From Dehalococcoidia bacterium (GTDB lineage: Bacteria > Chloroflexota > Dehalococcoidia > JAENJB01), in the NCBI GenBank assembly GCA_016844565.1, contig JAENJB010000095.1, forward strand, positions 1 through 5,557: a stretch of 5,557 nucleotides of DNA, in the 5' to 3' direction. Shown in pieces: positions 1-5,115 of the stretch. Within the stretch, counting starts at the first letter, position 1; each line of letters begins with the position of its first letter. The position numbers and the translations under genes are program-made. The notes below the pieces were generated by a model. The model was not told where the DNA came from. It did not search any database and saw only the letters and a list, made by a program, of their open reading frames with translations.

Positions 1-99
1 AGAAGGAAGGCCGGCACGGCGGCGGCCAGCGTCGCTATTACCAGCGCCGAGCGACTGGCATTCTCCTTGAAGACCCTGCCGGCGCCCTCCGGGCGGGCG
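1..99. repeat. 99-bp perfect direct repeat, copy 1 (of cobS 442-540)
   Basis: Every base from 1 to 99 equals 442 to 540, a shift of 441 bp. Identity stops at 100 (g) versus 541 (a). The left limit cannot be seen because it coincides with the window edge. On the minus strand this copy encodes CobS residues from ARPEG to about AFLL in the CobS frame, but it is attached to cobU in another frame. The matching segment inside cobS carries the family-typical ARPEG motif in correct context, so the cobS location is original and this one is the displaced copy. Confidence 0.95.
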
Positions 100-258
100 G
101 GCCTTGCGGTGCGACTCGATTCTCCTCTTCATCTCCGCGTCCCCAGCGGTAGCCGTGGCCACGAAGAGCACCCGCCGGCCTCTCCGGGCTGCCAGCTCCA
201 CGGCGAACCGGCTCTTCCCGCTGCGGAGTCCGCCCAAGATCAAGACCTTACCAGCCAA
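1..258 (-). CDS. cobU: CobU/CobP: adenosylcobinamide kinase / guanylyltransferase, N-terminal part only, joined to foreign sequence
   Basis: CobU phosphorylates adenosylcobinamide and transfers GMP to it, giving the AdoCbi-GDP that CobS uses next. Reading from TTG at 258, the protein begins MAGKVLILGG and shows a P-loop (GGLRSGKS, residues 9-16), the strand VLFVATATAGD (30-40) and RIESHRKARP, whose His50 sits where the family carries the guanylylated histidine. A purine-rich GGGAGGGAG lies just upstream, and a second in-frame TTG is at 270. The start lies inside the cobS end (19-bp overlap), which suggests translational coupling. CobU similarity stops near residue 54 (about position 100). From there the DNA is a perfect copy of cobS 442-540 read in a different frame; the frame stays open to the window edge but is low-complexity and not CobU-like. 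The normal family length is about 170-190 residues, so this copy is broken or mis-assembled. Identity of the N-terminus is secure; whether the gene is really broken is not. Confidence 0.8.
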   Translation of the reverse strand, partial: MAGKVLILGGLRSGKSRFAVELAARRGRRVLFVATATAGDAEMKRRIESHRKARPPGGRRQGLQGECQSLGAGNSDAGRRRAGLPS

Positions 259-983
259 ACTCCCTCCCAACCAATACCGGAGAATACCAGGATCAGGACC
301 AGGACGGAGACCTCCGCCAGTTCGCTGACGGCGCCGTAGTTGTCCCCGGTGAGCCCGCCGAAACGGCGGCTCAGGAAGCCGGCCCACAGCCAGACCAGCA
401 GCCAGACGCTCAGGAGGATGACCAAGCCCTGGACGCCGAGAAGAAGGAAGGCCGGCACGGCGGCGGCCAGCGTCGCTATTACCAGCGCCGAGCGACTGGC
501 ATTCTCCTTGAAGACCCTGCCGGCGCCCTCCGGGCGGGCGACCATGGACCACCGGCCCAGGAGCGGCATAAACACCAGCGCGGCGGTGCGGGACTCTTCA
601 TGCAGACTGACCACGGAAGCATACTTGACCAGCATCAGGCTCAGCACCCCTATCACGCCGAAGGCGCCCACCCTGCTGTCACGCATGGCGGCCCGCTTCT
701 CCTCCAGACTGCCGTGCCTCGCCAATCCATCACAGGTATCGATAAAGCCGTCCAGATGGAGACCTCCGGTCAACACCACCATGGCGCCGAGGAGCAGAGC
801 CCCGGTAACCAGCGGAGGGAAGACCGGGACGAGGGCCCTGTCCAGCCCAGCCATGACCAGCCCGATGAACAGCCCGACCAGAGGGAAAAAAGCCAGAGAG
901 CGGCCGGTTGCCCCAGCATCAGCCTGTCGAGGCCAGGGCAACGGCAGAATCGTCAGAAAGCGCAAGGCCAATAGAAATCGCAA
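240..983 (-). CDS. cobS: CobS: adenosylcobinamide-GDP ribazoletransferase (cobalamin-5'-phosphate synthase)
   Basis: This integral membrane enzyme joins AdoCbi-GDP to alpha-ribazole (or its phosphate), attaching the lower ligand in the last assembly steps of cobalamin. The product is 247 residues, the usual family length. Signature motifs are GGLHLDGFIDTCDGL (73-87, acidic metal-binding HLDG..D..DG), MRDSRVGAFG (100-109), ARPEG (149-153) and GGLTGDNYGA followed by Glu221 (209-221). Hydrophobic stretches at about 30-48, 56-72, 108-126, 165-200 and 224-237 are the expected membrane segments. The start is TTG at 983 giving MRFLLALRFLTILP, which matches the family N-terminus. No Shine-Dalgarno lies at normal distance; GGAGGG is nearly 30 nt upstream, between the predicted promoter boxes. 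The gene overlaps cobU at its 3' end. Residues 149-181 are encoded by the segment duplicated at 1-99. Confidence 0.95.
   Translation of the reverse strand: MRFLLALRFLTILPLPWPRQADAGATGRSLAFFPLVGLFIGLVMAGLDRALVPVFPPLVTGALLLGAMVVLTGGLHLDGFIDTCDGLARHGSLEEKRAAMRDSRVGAFGVIGVLSLMLVKYASVVSLHEESRTAALVFMPLLGRWSMVARPEGAGRVFKENASRSALVIATLAAAVPAFLLLGVQGLVILLSVWLLVWLWAGFLSRRFGGLTGDNYGAVSELAEVSVLVLILVFSGIGWEGVWLVRS
442..540. repeat. 99-bp perfect direct repeat, copy 2 (inside cobS)
   Basis: This is the in-context copy of the segment repeated at 1-99. It lies within the intact cobS frame and encodes the ARPEGAGRVFKEN region and the following hydrophobic segment. Together the copies define a 441-bp period (147 codons), covering positions 100-540 as one unit. 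Confidence 0.95.
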
Positions 984-998
984 GTTAAGTTGTGGTAA

Positions 999-1027
999 AG
1001 TATAAAAGTATACCCTCCAAAGGGCAA
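999..1027 (-). promoter_or_regulatory. Predicted sigma70-type promoter of cobS-cobU
   Basis: On the minus strand TTGCCC (1027-1022) is followed after exactly 17 bp by TATACT (1004-999). A second TATACT lies at 1012-1007 within the spacer, so the -10 sequence is duplicated with an 8-bp step. Transcription would begin near 992, leaving only about 9 nt before the TTG start of cobS. That predicts a nearly leaderless mRNA, consistent with the absence of a well-placed ribosome binding site. Box matches are read directly; promoter activity is inferred. The divergent galT-like gene starts at 1066, and I see no equally good plus-strand promoter in the same gap. Confidence 0.55.
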
Positions 1028-1065
1028 GGGATCACGAACTTTCGAATGAGCATCCTGGGGAGTAC

Positions 1066-2163
1066 ATGTTTCTTAAGCAATACACAGCGAGTACCATACC
1101 TTTTACCGTAGACGGAGAGACCTGGCAGAACAAGTATCTGACCAGGCTCGATCCACTGTCCGGCGTCGTCTCCAGAATCTCGGAAATCCGTGCCAAGCGG
1201 CCTGTTGCCATCGCCTCGGACCTCCACATCACGCCGCAGGCAAAATGTGATTTCTGCGAGTATGAGAAACGCACGCCCGAGGAGCGCGTTGAACATGCTT
1301 CCGGTGGCGTCTCCATTCCCAATAAGTTCCCCTGGGAAAAGTACGACTGGATCACCATCTATCCGCCTTTCGGCGGACACAAAATGCTCCTCTCAGACCT
1401 CTACTTCGACGACCTTGAGAGGATGATTGAGTCCTCCTACGAGTTGGCTGCCATTTGTGAACAGGACAGCGATGTCTATGCTTTCATGGACTTCACCAAC
1501 TGGGGGCCTTTCGCCGGGGCCTCCCAGCAGCACCCTCATTCCCAGCGGAAGAGCGTGACCTTCATCCCTGACCCCAGGCAGGACCAGGAACTGCAGCGGT
1601 GTCGTCAGCTCGCCCAGCGCCACAAGACAAACCCATTCGACCTGCTGGCCAAAGAGGAGAGGAAGAGCGGCCAGAGGGTGATCTACGACAACGATGTTTT
1701 TGTCGCCTCCGCCTTCGCGCCGACATGCCCCAATGAAGTTCTTCTCTTCCCTCTTGAACCCATCTCTCACATATCGCAGACCAACAGAGCGGAGCGAAAC
1801 GGGCTCATCCGCCCTGCCCTGGGCATCTTTCCCGCCCTCTTCTTCTACATGGGCGTCACCGACCTCAATATCGCCATTCACATGGCCCCCTTCGGTGAGA
1901 AGGACGAGGCCCGTCAATACTACCGCTGGCACATGCACATCTATCCCAGAAAGCACCGCTTGCCTGTCGACCGGGCGGGCGCCGAAATCGGATTCGATAC
2001 CAACGTGATCGATGTCCTGCCAGAGAACAGCGCCTCCCTCCTGCGCCAGTGGTACCGCGACGGGCCTAAAGAGGAGCTGATCGTGAAACAGCCCGATGGC
2101 CAGCCCAATCACACCCTTATCAGGGAGTTCCGGCGCATGATGGGCCAGCAACGGCTGATTTAG
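1066..2163 (+). CDS. GalT-like nucleotidyltransferase (galactose-1-phosphate uridylyltransferase family, HIT superfamily)
   Basis: GalT enzymes move a nucleotidyl group between a sugar phosphate and a nucleotide through a covalent His-nucleotide intermediate. The product has 365 residues, close to the usual 330-370. Visible features are the zinc pair CDFC (61-64), PNKFPW (85-90, counterpart of the NRFP-type motif), His105 in FGGHKML, and the active-site block GASQQHPHSQ (151-160), where His156 would be the zinc ligand, His158 the nucleophile and Gln160 the conserved glutamine. The C-terminal repeat of the fold shows DLNIAIHMAPF (267-276) and RWHMHIYPR (287-295). A GGGGAG box lies 4 nt before the ATG. 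No galK, galE or galM neighbour is present, so galactose metabolism is not supported by context. Related enzymes in this fold include ADP-glucose phosphorylase, Ap4A phosphorylase and ADP sulfurylase. The family call is firm; the substrate is unknown. Confidence 0.85.
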   Translation: MFLKQYTASTIPFTVDGETWQNKYLTRLDPLSGVVSRISEIRAKRPVAIASDLHITPQAKCDFCEYEKRTPEERVEHASGGVSIPNKFPWEKYDWITIYPPFGGHKMLLSDLYFDDLERMIESSYELAAICEQDSDVYAFMDFTNWGPFAGASQQHPHSQRKSVTFIPDPRQDQELQRCRQLAQRHKTNPFDLLAKEERKSGQRVIYDNDVFVASAFAPTCPNEVLLFPLEPISHISQTNRAERNGLIRPALGIFPALFFYMGVTDLNIAIHMAPFGEKDEARQYYRWHMHIYPRKHRLPVDRAGAEIGFDTNVIDVLPENSASLLRQWYRDGPKEELIVKQPDGQPNHTLIREFRRMMGQQRLI

Positions 2164-2187
2164 CCGGGGGTTGGGCGGAAGGATGGA

Positions 2188-2205
2188 AAGGGGCGAAGCC
2201 CCCTT
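2188..2205. repeat. GC-rich hairpin downstream of the galT-like gene (possible weak terminator)
   Basis: AAGGGG at 2188-2193 pairs with CCCCTT at 2200-2205; an alternative register pairs GGGGC (2190-2194) with GCCCC (2198-2202) around a GAA loop. It begins 25 nt after the galT-like stop codon. No T-run follows, so intrinsic termination is doubtful. It may instead be part of a dispersed intergenic repeat, since the next palindrome starts only 13 nt later. Confidence 0.5.
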
Positions 2206-2217
2206 CACAACATTCTC

Positions 2218-2244
2218 CCCTCTCTCCTTAAGAAGGAGAGAGGG
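2218..2244. repeat. Perfect 12-bp-stem palindrome between the galT-like gene and cysE
   Basis: CCCTCTCTCCTT (2218-2229) is exactly complementary to AAGGAGAGAGGG (2233-2244), with the loop AAG. It is followed by TCAGGATGAGAGG. The whole resembles the purine/pyrimidine palindromes of the 'CCCTCTCC..GGAGAGGGTCAGGGTGAGG' type dispersed in many environmental bacterial genomes. It lacks a T-tract. As RNA it would form a strong stem 25 nt before the cysE start, so it could end galT-like transcription, protect the 3' end, or shape cysE mRNA. Those roles are inference. Confidence 0.8.
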
Positions 2245-2269
2245 TCAGGATGAGAGGTTATAGACTAAG

Positions 2270-2992
2270 ATGTGCTTCAAGACACTGAAGGAAGACTTGG
2301 ATACGGTCTTCGCCAGAGACCCGGCGGCCAGGAACACCGTGGAGGTGCTCCTGTGCTACCCCGGCCTGCATGCCCTGTGGATGCACCGCACCACCCATTT
2401 CCTCTGGAGCCACCGCTTTCATCTCGCGGGCCGGTTGCTCTCACACTGGAGCCGTTTCTGGACGGGCATCGAGATTCACCCCGGAGCTAAGATAGGCCGG
2501 CGCTGCTTTATCGACCACGGGTCCGGAGTGGTCATCGGCGAGACCGCCGAAATCGGGGACGATGTCCTTCTCTATCAGGGGGTCGTGCTGGGAGGCACCA
2601 CCCTGGAGAAAAAGAAGCGCCATCCCACACTGGGAAACCACGTCGTGGTGGGCGCTGCTGCAATCCTGCTCGGCCCCATCATCATCGGCGCCGGGGCCCG
2701 CATCGGCGCCAACTCCGTGGTGGTGAAATCCGTCCCGCCGGGAGCTACCGTGGTGGGGGTGCCGGGAAGGGTGGTCGTCCATACTCATCCTGAGCCGCTG
2801 GACCTGGAACACGGCCACCTGCCCGACCCTGTCAACGAGGCCATCAGGTTGCTTATCGAGGAACAGCGAAAGCTGGAACAACGCCTCAAAATCCTCGAAA
2901 GCGCCAGCGGAGCTCCTTCGGTCAAGAGCGATAACGAACTGAAGCTGAGCGCCATCGAGAAGATTCTCCAGGACAAGAACAACCAGAAGTAG
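2270..2992 (+). CDS. cysE: CysE: serine O-acetyltransferase
   Basis: CysE acetylates L-serine with acetyl-CoA to O-acetylserine, the sulfide acceptor for cysteine synthesis, in the cytoplasm. The 240-residue product is the short, Bacillus-like form. An alpha-helical N-terminus (MCFKTLKEDLDTVFARDPAA...CYPGLHALWMHR, 1-40) precedes a left-handed beta-helix of hexapeptide repeats (about 65-170). Key sites are IEIHPGAKIG (67-76), IDHGSGVVIGETAEIG (81-96) with catalytic His83, the loop YQGVVLGGT (102-110), KKRHPTLGN (115-123) and VVGVPGRVV (161-169). Glu68 stands where E. coli has the catalytic-dyad Asp, as in other short CysE proteins. A 70-residue tail follows, with a charged heptad-like helix (about 188-210) that may be a coiled coil. 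ATG 2270 is the first possible start because an in-frame TAG lies at 2261. The nearest purine box (GAGAGG) is a rather distant 12 nt away. No T-box or other leader RNA is visible upstream. Confidence 0.95.
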   Translation: MCFKTLKEDLDTVFARDPAARNTVEVLLCYPGLHALWMHRTTHFLWSHRFHLAGRLLSHWSRFWTGIEIHPGAKIGRRCFIDHGSGVVIGETAEIGDDVLLYQGVVLGGTTLEKKKRHPTLGNHVVVGAAAILLGPIIIGAGARIGANSVVVKSVPPGATVVGVPGRVVVHTHPEPLDLEHGHLPDPVNEAIRLLIEEQRKLEQRLKILESASGAPSVKSDNELKLSAIEKILQDKNNQK

Positions 2993-3009
2993 CCACTTCC
3001 TGCGCGTCC

Positions 3010-3107
3010 CGTCATTGCGAGCCCATCTCGGCCTGTCGGGAGGGCGAAGCAATCTCTGAGCCACGAATACCGTATGAGATTGCTTCGGGCTCGCCCTCGC
3101 AATGACG
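3010..3107. repeat. 98-bp nested inverted repeat (MITE-like, GTCATTGCGAG family)
   Basis: Outer arms CGTCATTGCGAG (3010-3021) and CTCGCAATGACG (3096-3107) are a perfect 12-bp match. Inner arms CGAAGCAATCTC (3045-3056) and GAGATTGCTTCG (3076-3087) are a second perfect 12-bp match around a 19-nt loop. The sequence between outer and inner arms differs in length on the two sides (23 versus 8 nt), so the element folds as a cruciform or hairpin with an asymmetric internal loop. It contains no gene. A related short copy is at 4995-5014. The motif is known as a dispersed palindromic family in several bacterial lineages; mobility is inference. Confidence 0.85.
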
Positions 3108-3125
3108 ACAACTGCGGCGGTCAAC

Positions 3126-3155
3126 AAGTCATTCCCGCGCAGGCGGGAATCCAAG
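3126..3155 (+). repeat. dRS3-like palindromic repeat, copy A
   Basis: The core is ATTCCC-N8-GGGAAT at 3131-3150, the same spacing as the dRS3 consensus described in Neisseria. The flanks AAGTC and CCAAG give it an orientation. A second copy in the opposite orientation at 4841-4870 matches 26 of 30 positions. It begins 19 nt after the larger inverted repeat at 3010-3107. Confidence 0.8.
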
Positions 3156-3179
3156 GGTTCTTCTCCCGTCCCGATTCGC

Positions 3180-3196
3180 CCGCGACGCTCTCGCGG
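3180..3196. repeat. Small GC hairpin in the cysE / malic enzyme gap
   Basis: CCGCGA (3180-3185) pairs with TCGCGG (3191-3196) around the 5-nt loop CGCTC. It lies between the convergent ends of cysE and the malic enzyme gene, in a 273-bp gap otherwise filled by the two repeats to its left. There is no flanking T-run on either strand. It may be the core of another dispersed repeat or a weak bidirectional terminator. Confidence 0.5.
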
Positions 3197-3265
3197 CTAC
3201 GACAGGGAACAAGAGGACTTGAATCTCACTTCTAACTTAACAGAAAGCCATTTTGTGCAGCTGCC

Positions 3266-4645
3266 TCATATACAGGGAGGCTCTTTTATACTGGTGCCCT
3301 CGAAGTAGTCGTCATCCAGTTGCCGCTGGGCCACGCCCGACTCCATGGCCGCGCGGGCCACGCTATGGGCTACGGCCAGGTGCACCTTCGGGTCGACCGG
3401 GTTGGGCACAAGTTCGCCATCGGAAGTGGCACCGGCAATGGCCGTGATGGCGGCATGGTACATTTCATAGTTGATCCTGCGTGCCTTCGCGTCCAGTGTT
3501 CCGCGCCAGATTCCCGGGAAGCCGAGCAGGTTGTTGACCGTTCTGCCATCCACCGCCAGTCCTGCCCCGGCGGCCCTGGCGGCCTCTGGAGCGATCTCCG
3601 GAGTCGGGTTAGACAAAGCGAAGATGATCTGGCCCTTTCTCACCCTGGCGGGATCGATCAGTCCTCGCTGGCCAGTTGTCCCGATCACGATATCGGCGGT
3701 CTTCATGATGGTCTCGAAGTCGGATGGAATACCTCCGGCGTCGGCGTGCCGTTTCAGGCTCGCTTCGCTCCTGGCGGTCCCCAACGCCGGCCTGCCGGTG
3801 AAACGCAAGATGAACTTCCCGATAGTCAGGCCGGCGGCGCCCAGGCCGAGAAGCCCGATCTTGGCATCTTCCAATTTCATGCCAGTGAGCTTGCACGCGT
3901 TGAGCAGCGCCGCCATCACCACCACCGCCGTGCCCTGCTGATCGTCGTGCATCACCGGCACCTTGAGTTCATCCTCCAGCCTGGCCAATATGGCGAAACA
4001 GCACGGCGAGGCGATGTCTTCCAATTGAATGCCGCCAAAGGTAGTAGCAATGTGTTTCACGGTTTCGACAATCTCATCCGGATTAGTGGTATCGAGTAGT
4101 ACGGGTATCCCACTCACACCTGCAAGCTGCTGAAGAAGGGCGGCCTTGCCCTCCATTACCGGCATCCCGGCCACCGGGCCGATGTTCCCCAACCCCAGGA
4201 TGGCAGTGCCGTCCGTCACAATCGCCACCGAATAGGGAATGCTGGTGTAGGTGTCCTTCATCTCCGGCCGCTTCACCAGTAACTCACACACCTCGGCCAC
4301 GCCGGGCGTATACACCTTTCTGAGGTCATCCAGGGATTTGACTGGAACGGTGTTGATCATCTTGATCTTGCCGTTCTTGTGAAGTTCCAACACTGCGTCT
4401 CTCACCTGAAGTAAGGAGACGCCCGGAACCATCTCCACCTCCCCCATGAGATTTGCCAGGTGCTCTTCGCTCTCAACCAGTATGTCAATATCTCTGACGG
4501 TGTAGTGATGGCCCAGATGGACCGTGACGATATTCCCAATGTCGCCGCCGGCGGCTCCGATGGTCGTGGCCAGTTTCCCAAGCGTGCCCGGAACATTGAG
4601 GTTCCTGCAACGCAAGGTCCTGACCAGCTTGAAGTGCTCTTCCAT
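3266..4645 (-). CDS. Malic enzyme (malate dehydrogenase, decarboxylating) with N-terminal ACT domain
   Basis: The enzyme oxidatively decarboxylates L-malate to pyruvate and CO2 with NAD(P)+. I choose ATG 4645 (459 residues): it begins right before the ACT domain, and the in-frame extension to 4735 would run through the promoter. GAGGGG lies 11 nt upstream, somewhat far. ACT domain: about 7-82 (LVRTLRCRNLNVPGTLGKLA, then GGDIGNIVTVHLG). Malic N-domain: about 95-235, with VYTPGVAEVC (111-120, catalytic Tyr112), GLGNIGP (151-157), EGKA with Lys167, LEDI (208-211, metal acids Glu209/Asp210) and HDDQQGTA (233-240). NAD(P) domain: GLGAAG (267-272), SNPTPE (345-350) and NNLLGFPGIWRGTLD (371-385). 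Oddities are SPCCFAI (213-219), where the family usually reads APRCFEI, and GTARS (289-293) after the second Rossmann strand. ACT domains commonly bind amino acids, so allosteric control is plausible. It is convergent with cysE. Confidence 0.93.
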   Translation of the reverse strand: MEEHFKLVRTLRCRNLNVPGTLGKLATTIGAAGGDIGNIVTVHLGHHYTVRDIDILVESEEHLANLMGEVEMVPGVSLLQVRDAVLELHKNGKIKMINTVPVKSLDDLRKVYTPGVAEVCELLVKRPEMKDTYTSIPYSVAIVTDGTAILGLGNIGPVAGMPVMEGKAALLQQLAGVSGIPVLLDTTNPDEIVETVKHIATTFGGIQLEDIASPCCFAILARLEDELKVPVMHDDQQGTAVVVMAALLNACKLTGMKLEDAKIGLLGLGAAGLTIGKFILRFTGRPALGTARSEASLKRHADAGGIPSDFETIMKTADIVIGTTGQRGLIDPARVRKGQIIFALSNPTPEIAPEAARAAGAGLAVDGRTVNNLLGFPGIWRGTLDAKARRINYEMYHAAITAIAGATSDGELVPNPVDPKVHLAVAHSVARAAMESGVAQRQLDDDYFEGTSIKEPPCI

Positions 4646-4709
4646 CTCGGTATGTGCCCCTCGGCTATATCTCTTATTCCACCGCCAGGCAAACGTGAAC
4701 CGTATCTCT

Positions 4710-4738
4710 ATTATACGCTTGTTTGTTCCAGCCAACAG
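4710..4738 (-). promoter_or_regulatory. Predicted sigma70-type promoter of the malic enzyme gene
   Basis: The minus strand carries a perfect TATAAT at 4715-4710. The best -35 candidates are CTGTTG (4738-4733, 17-bp spacing) or the overlapping TGTTGG (16-bp spacing), both weak. Transcription would start near 4703, giving a leader of about 58 nt before ATG 4645. Its position excludes the longer open reading frame that begins at 4735 and so helps fix the start codon. I see no operator or riboswitch in the leader. Confidence 0.6.
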
Positions 4739-4840
4739 TGCGCCTGAGCTTTGATTGCACCAAACATCTTATTGTCTTCCTACGGGCTCCCACGAAACGA
4801 CAAGGAATCTCGACGGGGGTCCAGCATCAGCCAAGCGCCT

Positions 4841-4870
4841 CCTGGATTCCCGCTTTCGCGGGAGTGACTT
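4841..4870 (-). repeat. dRS3-like palindromic repeat, copy B (inverted relative to copy A)
   Basis: The hairpin core TCCCGC (4848-4853) / GCGGGA (4858-4863) has a TTTC loop. Read on the minus strand the 30-bp unit begins AAGTCACTCCCGCG and matches copy A (3126-3155, plus) at 26 of 30 positions. Two of the four differences lie in the loop. The shared AAGTCA and ATCCA flanks show that it is the same element and not merely a similar stem. Confidence 0.8.
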
Positions 4871-4871
4871 A

Positions 4872-4891
4872 CCCCCCAGCAAGCTGGGGGG
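4872..4891. repeat. AGCAAGCT hairpin, copy 1
   Basis: CCCCCCAGC (4872-4880) and GCTGGGGGG (4883-4891) are perfectly complementary around AA. A realistic fold has 8 pairs and a CAAG tetraloop. It starts one base after the dRS3-like copy B, suggesting that the two form a composite repeat. A diverged copy follows 62 bp later. The G-run can also pair with CCCCCC at 4901-4906. Confidence 0.75.
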
Positions 4892-4933
4892 CATCTAACG
4901 CCCCCCACCGGGTACGGACGGGGCCGCTTTCCT

Positions 4934-4953
4934 CCCCTCAGCAAGCTGATGGG
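4934..4953. repeat. AGCAAGCT hairpin, copy 2
   Basis: This is a diverged direct copy of the 4872-4900 segment: 4934-4962 matches it at 23 of 29 positions with a 62-bp offset. The stem TCAGC/GCTGA is kept with compensating changes at one base pair (C-G in copy 1, T-A here), then one C/T mismatch, then CCC/GGG. The paired change suggests selection for, or copying with, the hairpin structure. Confidence 0.6.
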
Positions 4954-4994
4954 TATCCAGCGGAGTTTCTTATGACAGAGTGGGGACAGGTTTC

Positions 4995-5014
4995 CGTCAT
5001 TGCAATGAGCGAAG
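4995..5014. repeat. Short GTCATTGC...GAGCGAAG element
   Basis: CGTCATTGC followed by AATGAGCGAAG resembles the left arm of the inverted repeat at 3010-3107 and the wider dispersed GTCATTGCGAG..GAAGCAATC family. No complementary right arm is visible nearby, so this looks like a solo or decayed arm. Confidence 0.45.
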
Positions 5015-5074
5015 GCCCACAACGATCAGCGGCCACGGGGTTTGAAGGACGGGTCACTTAGCGGAGCATATCCC

Positions 5075-5094
5075 GAGCCTTCGTCGAAGTGCTC
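5075..5094 (-). terminator. Weak hairpin after the molybdenum dehydrogenase stop (possible terminator)
   Basis: GAGC (5075-5078) pairs with GCTC (5091-5094) and CTT (5079-5081) with AAG (5087-5089), leaving a one-base bulge and a 5-nt loop. It lies 22 nt beyond the stop codon of the minus-strand dehydrogenase gene. There is no T-tract on that strand, so intrinsic termination is only a possibility. Confidence 0.25.
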
Positions 5095-5115
5095 TCAATG
5101 AAGCAACCAAGAAGG

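Larger units (their letters stand above)
4739..5115. other. Gene-free 377-bp gap built of short palindromic repeats
   Basis: I see no credible gene here. Open frames such as 4723-5061 on the plus strand run through the repeats and have no recognisable protein features. The gap holds, from left to right, a dRS3-like palindrome (4841-4870), two related AGCAAGCT hairpins (4872-4891 and 4934-4953), a short GTCATTGC element (4995-5014) and a weak hairpin just beyond the dehydrogenase stop (5075-5094). Positions 4745-4840 and 5015-5074 show nothing I can name. The two flanking genes are both on the minus strand, but this gap and the malic enzyme promoter make co-transcription unlikely. Confidence 0.7.

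Noticed and set aside
340..1005. Long plus-strand open frame opposite cobS (also 67-339, 104-328 and 600-974)
   Set aside because: Antisense shadows of cobS/cobU in GC-rich DNA. The translations are rich in Arg, Pro and Ser and show no domain, while the opposite strand carries all CobS and CobU motifs.
985..1065. Plus-strand promoter for the galT-like gene (TATAAA at 1001 or TATACC at 1009)
   Set aside because: No acceptable -35 box at 16-18 bp spacing was found for either candidate, so I do not annotate it.
985..1380. Minus-strand frames (131 and 108 codons) over the cobS promoter and galT-like start
   Set aside because: They overlap the GalT N-terminus and the predicted promoter, and have no family resemblance.
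1393..2208. 271-codon minus-strand open frame opposite the galT-like gene
   Set aside because: The plus strand encodes a clear GalT-fold protein with zinc and HPH motifs. The antisense product has no recognisable feature.
2164..2269. T-box or other cysteine/serine-responsive leader before cysE
   Set aside because: The gap is only 106 bp and holds two simple hairpins. No T-box sequence or multi-stem architecture is visible.
4646..4735. N-terminal extension of the malic enzyme to a start at 4735
   Set aside because: It would run through the TATAAT promoter and add about 30 residues not belonging to the ACT domain; ATG 4645 fits the domain start.
3010..5014. CRISPR array suspected from recurring palindromes
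   Set aside because: The repeats are of different families and irregularly spaced, no constant spacer length exists, and no cas gene is present.
4723..5061. 112-codon plus-strand frame in the malic enzyme / dehydrogenase gap
   Set aside because: It passes through several palindromic repeats and has no coding signature.
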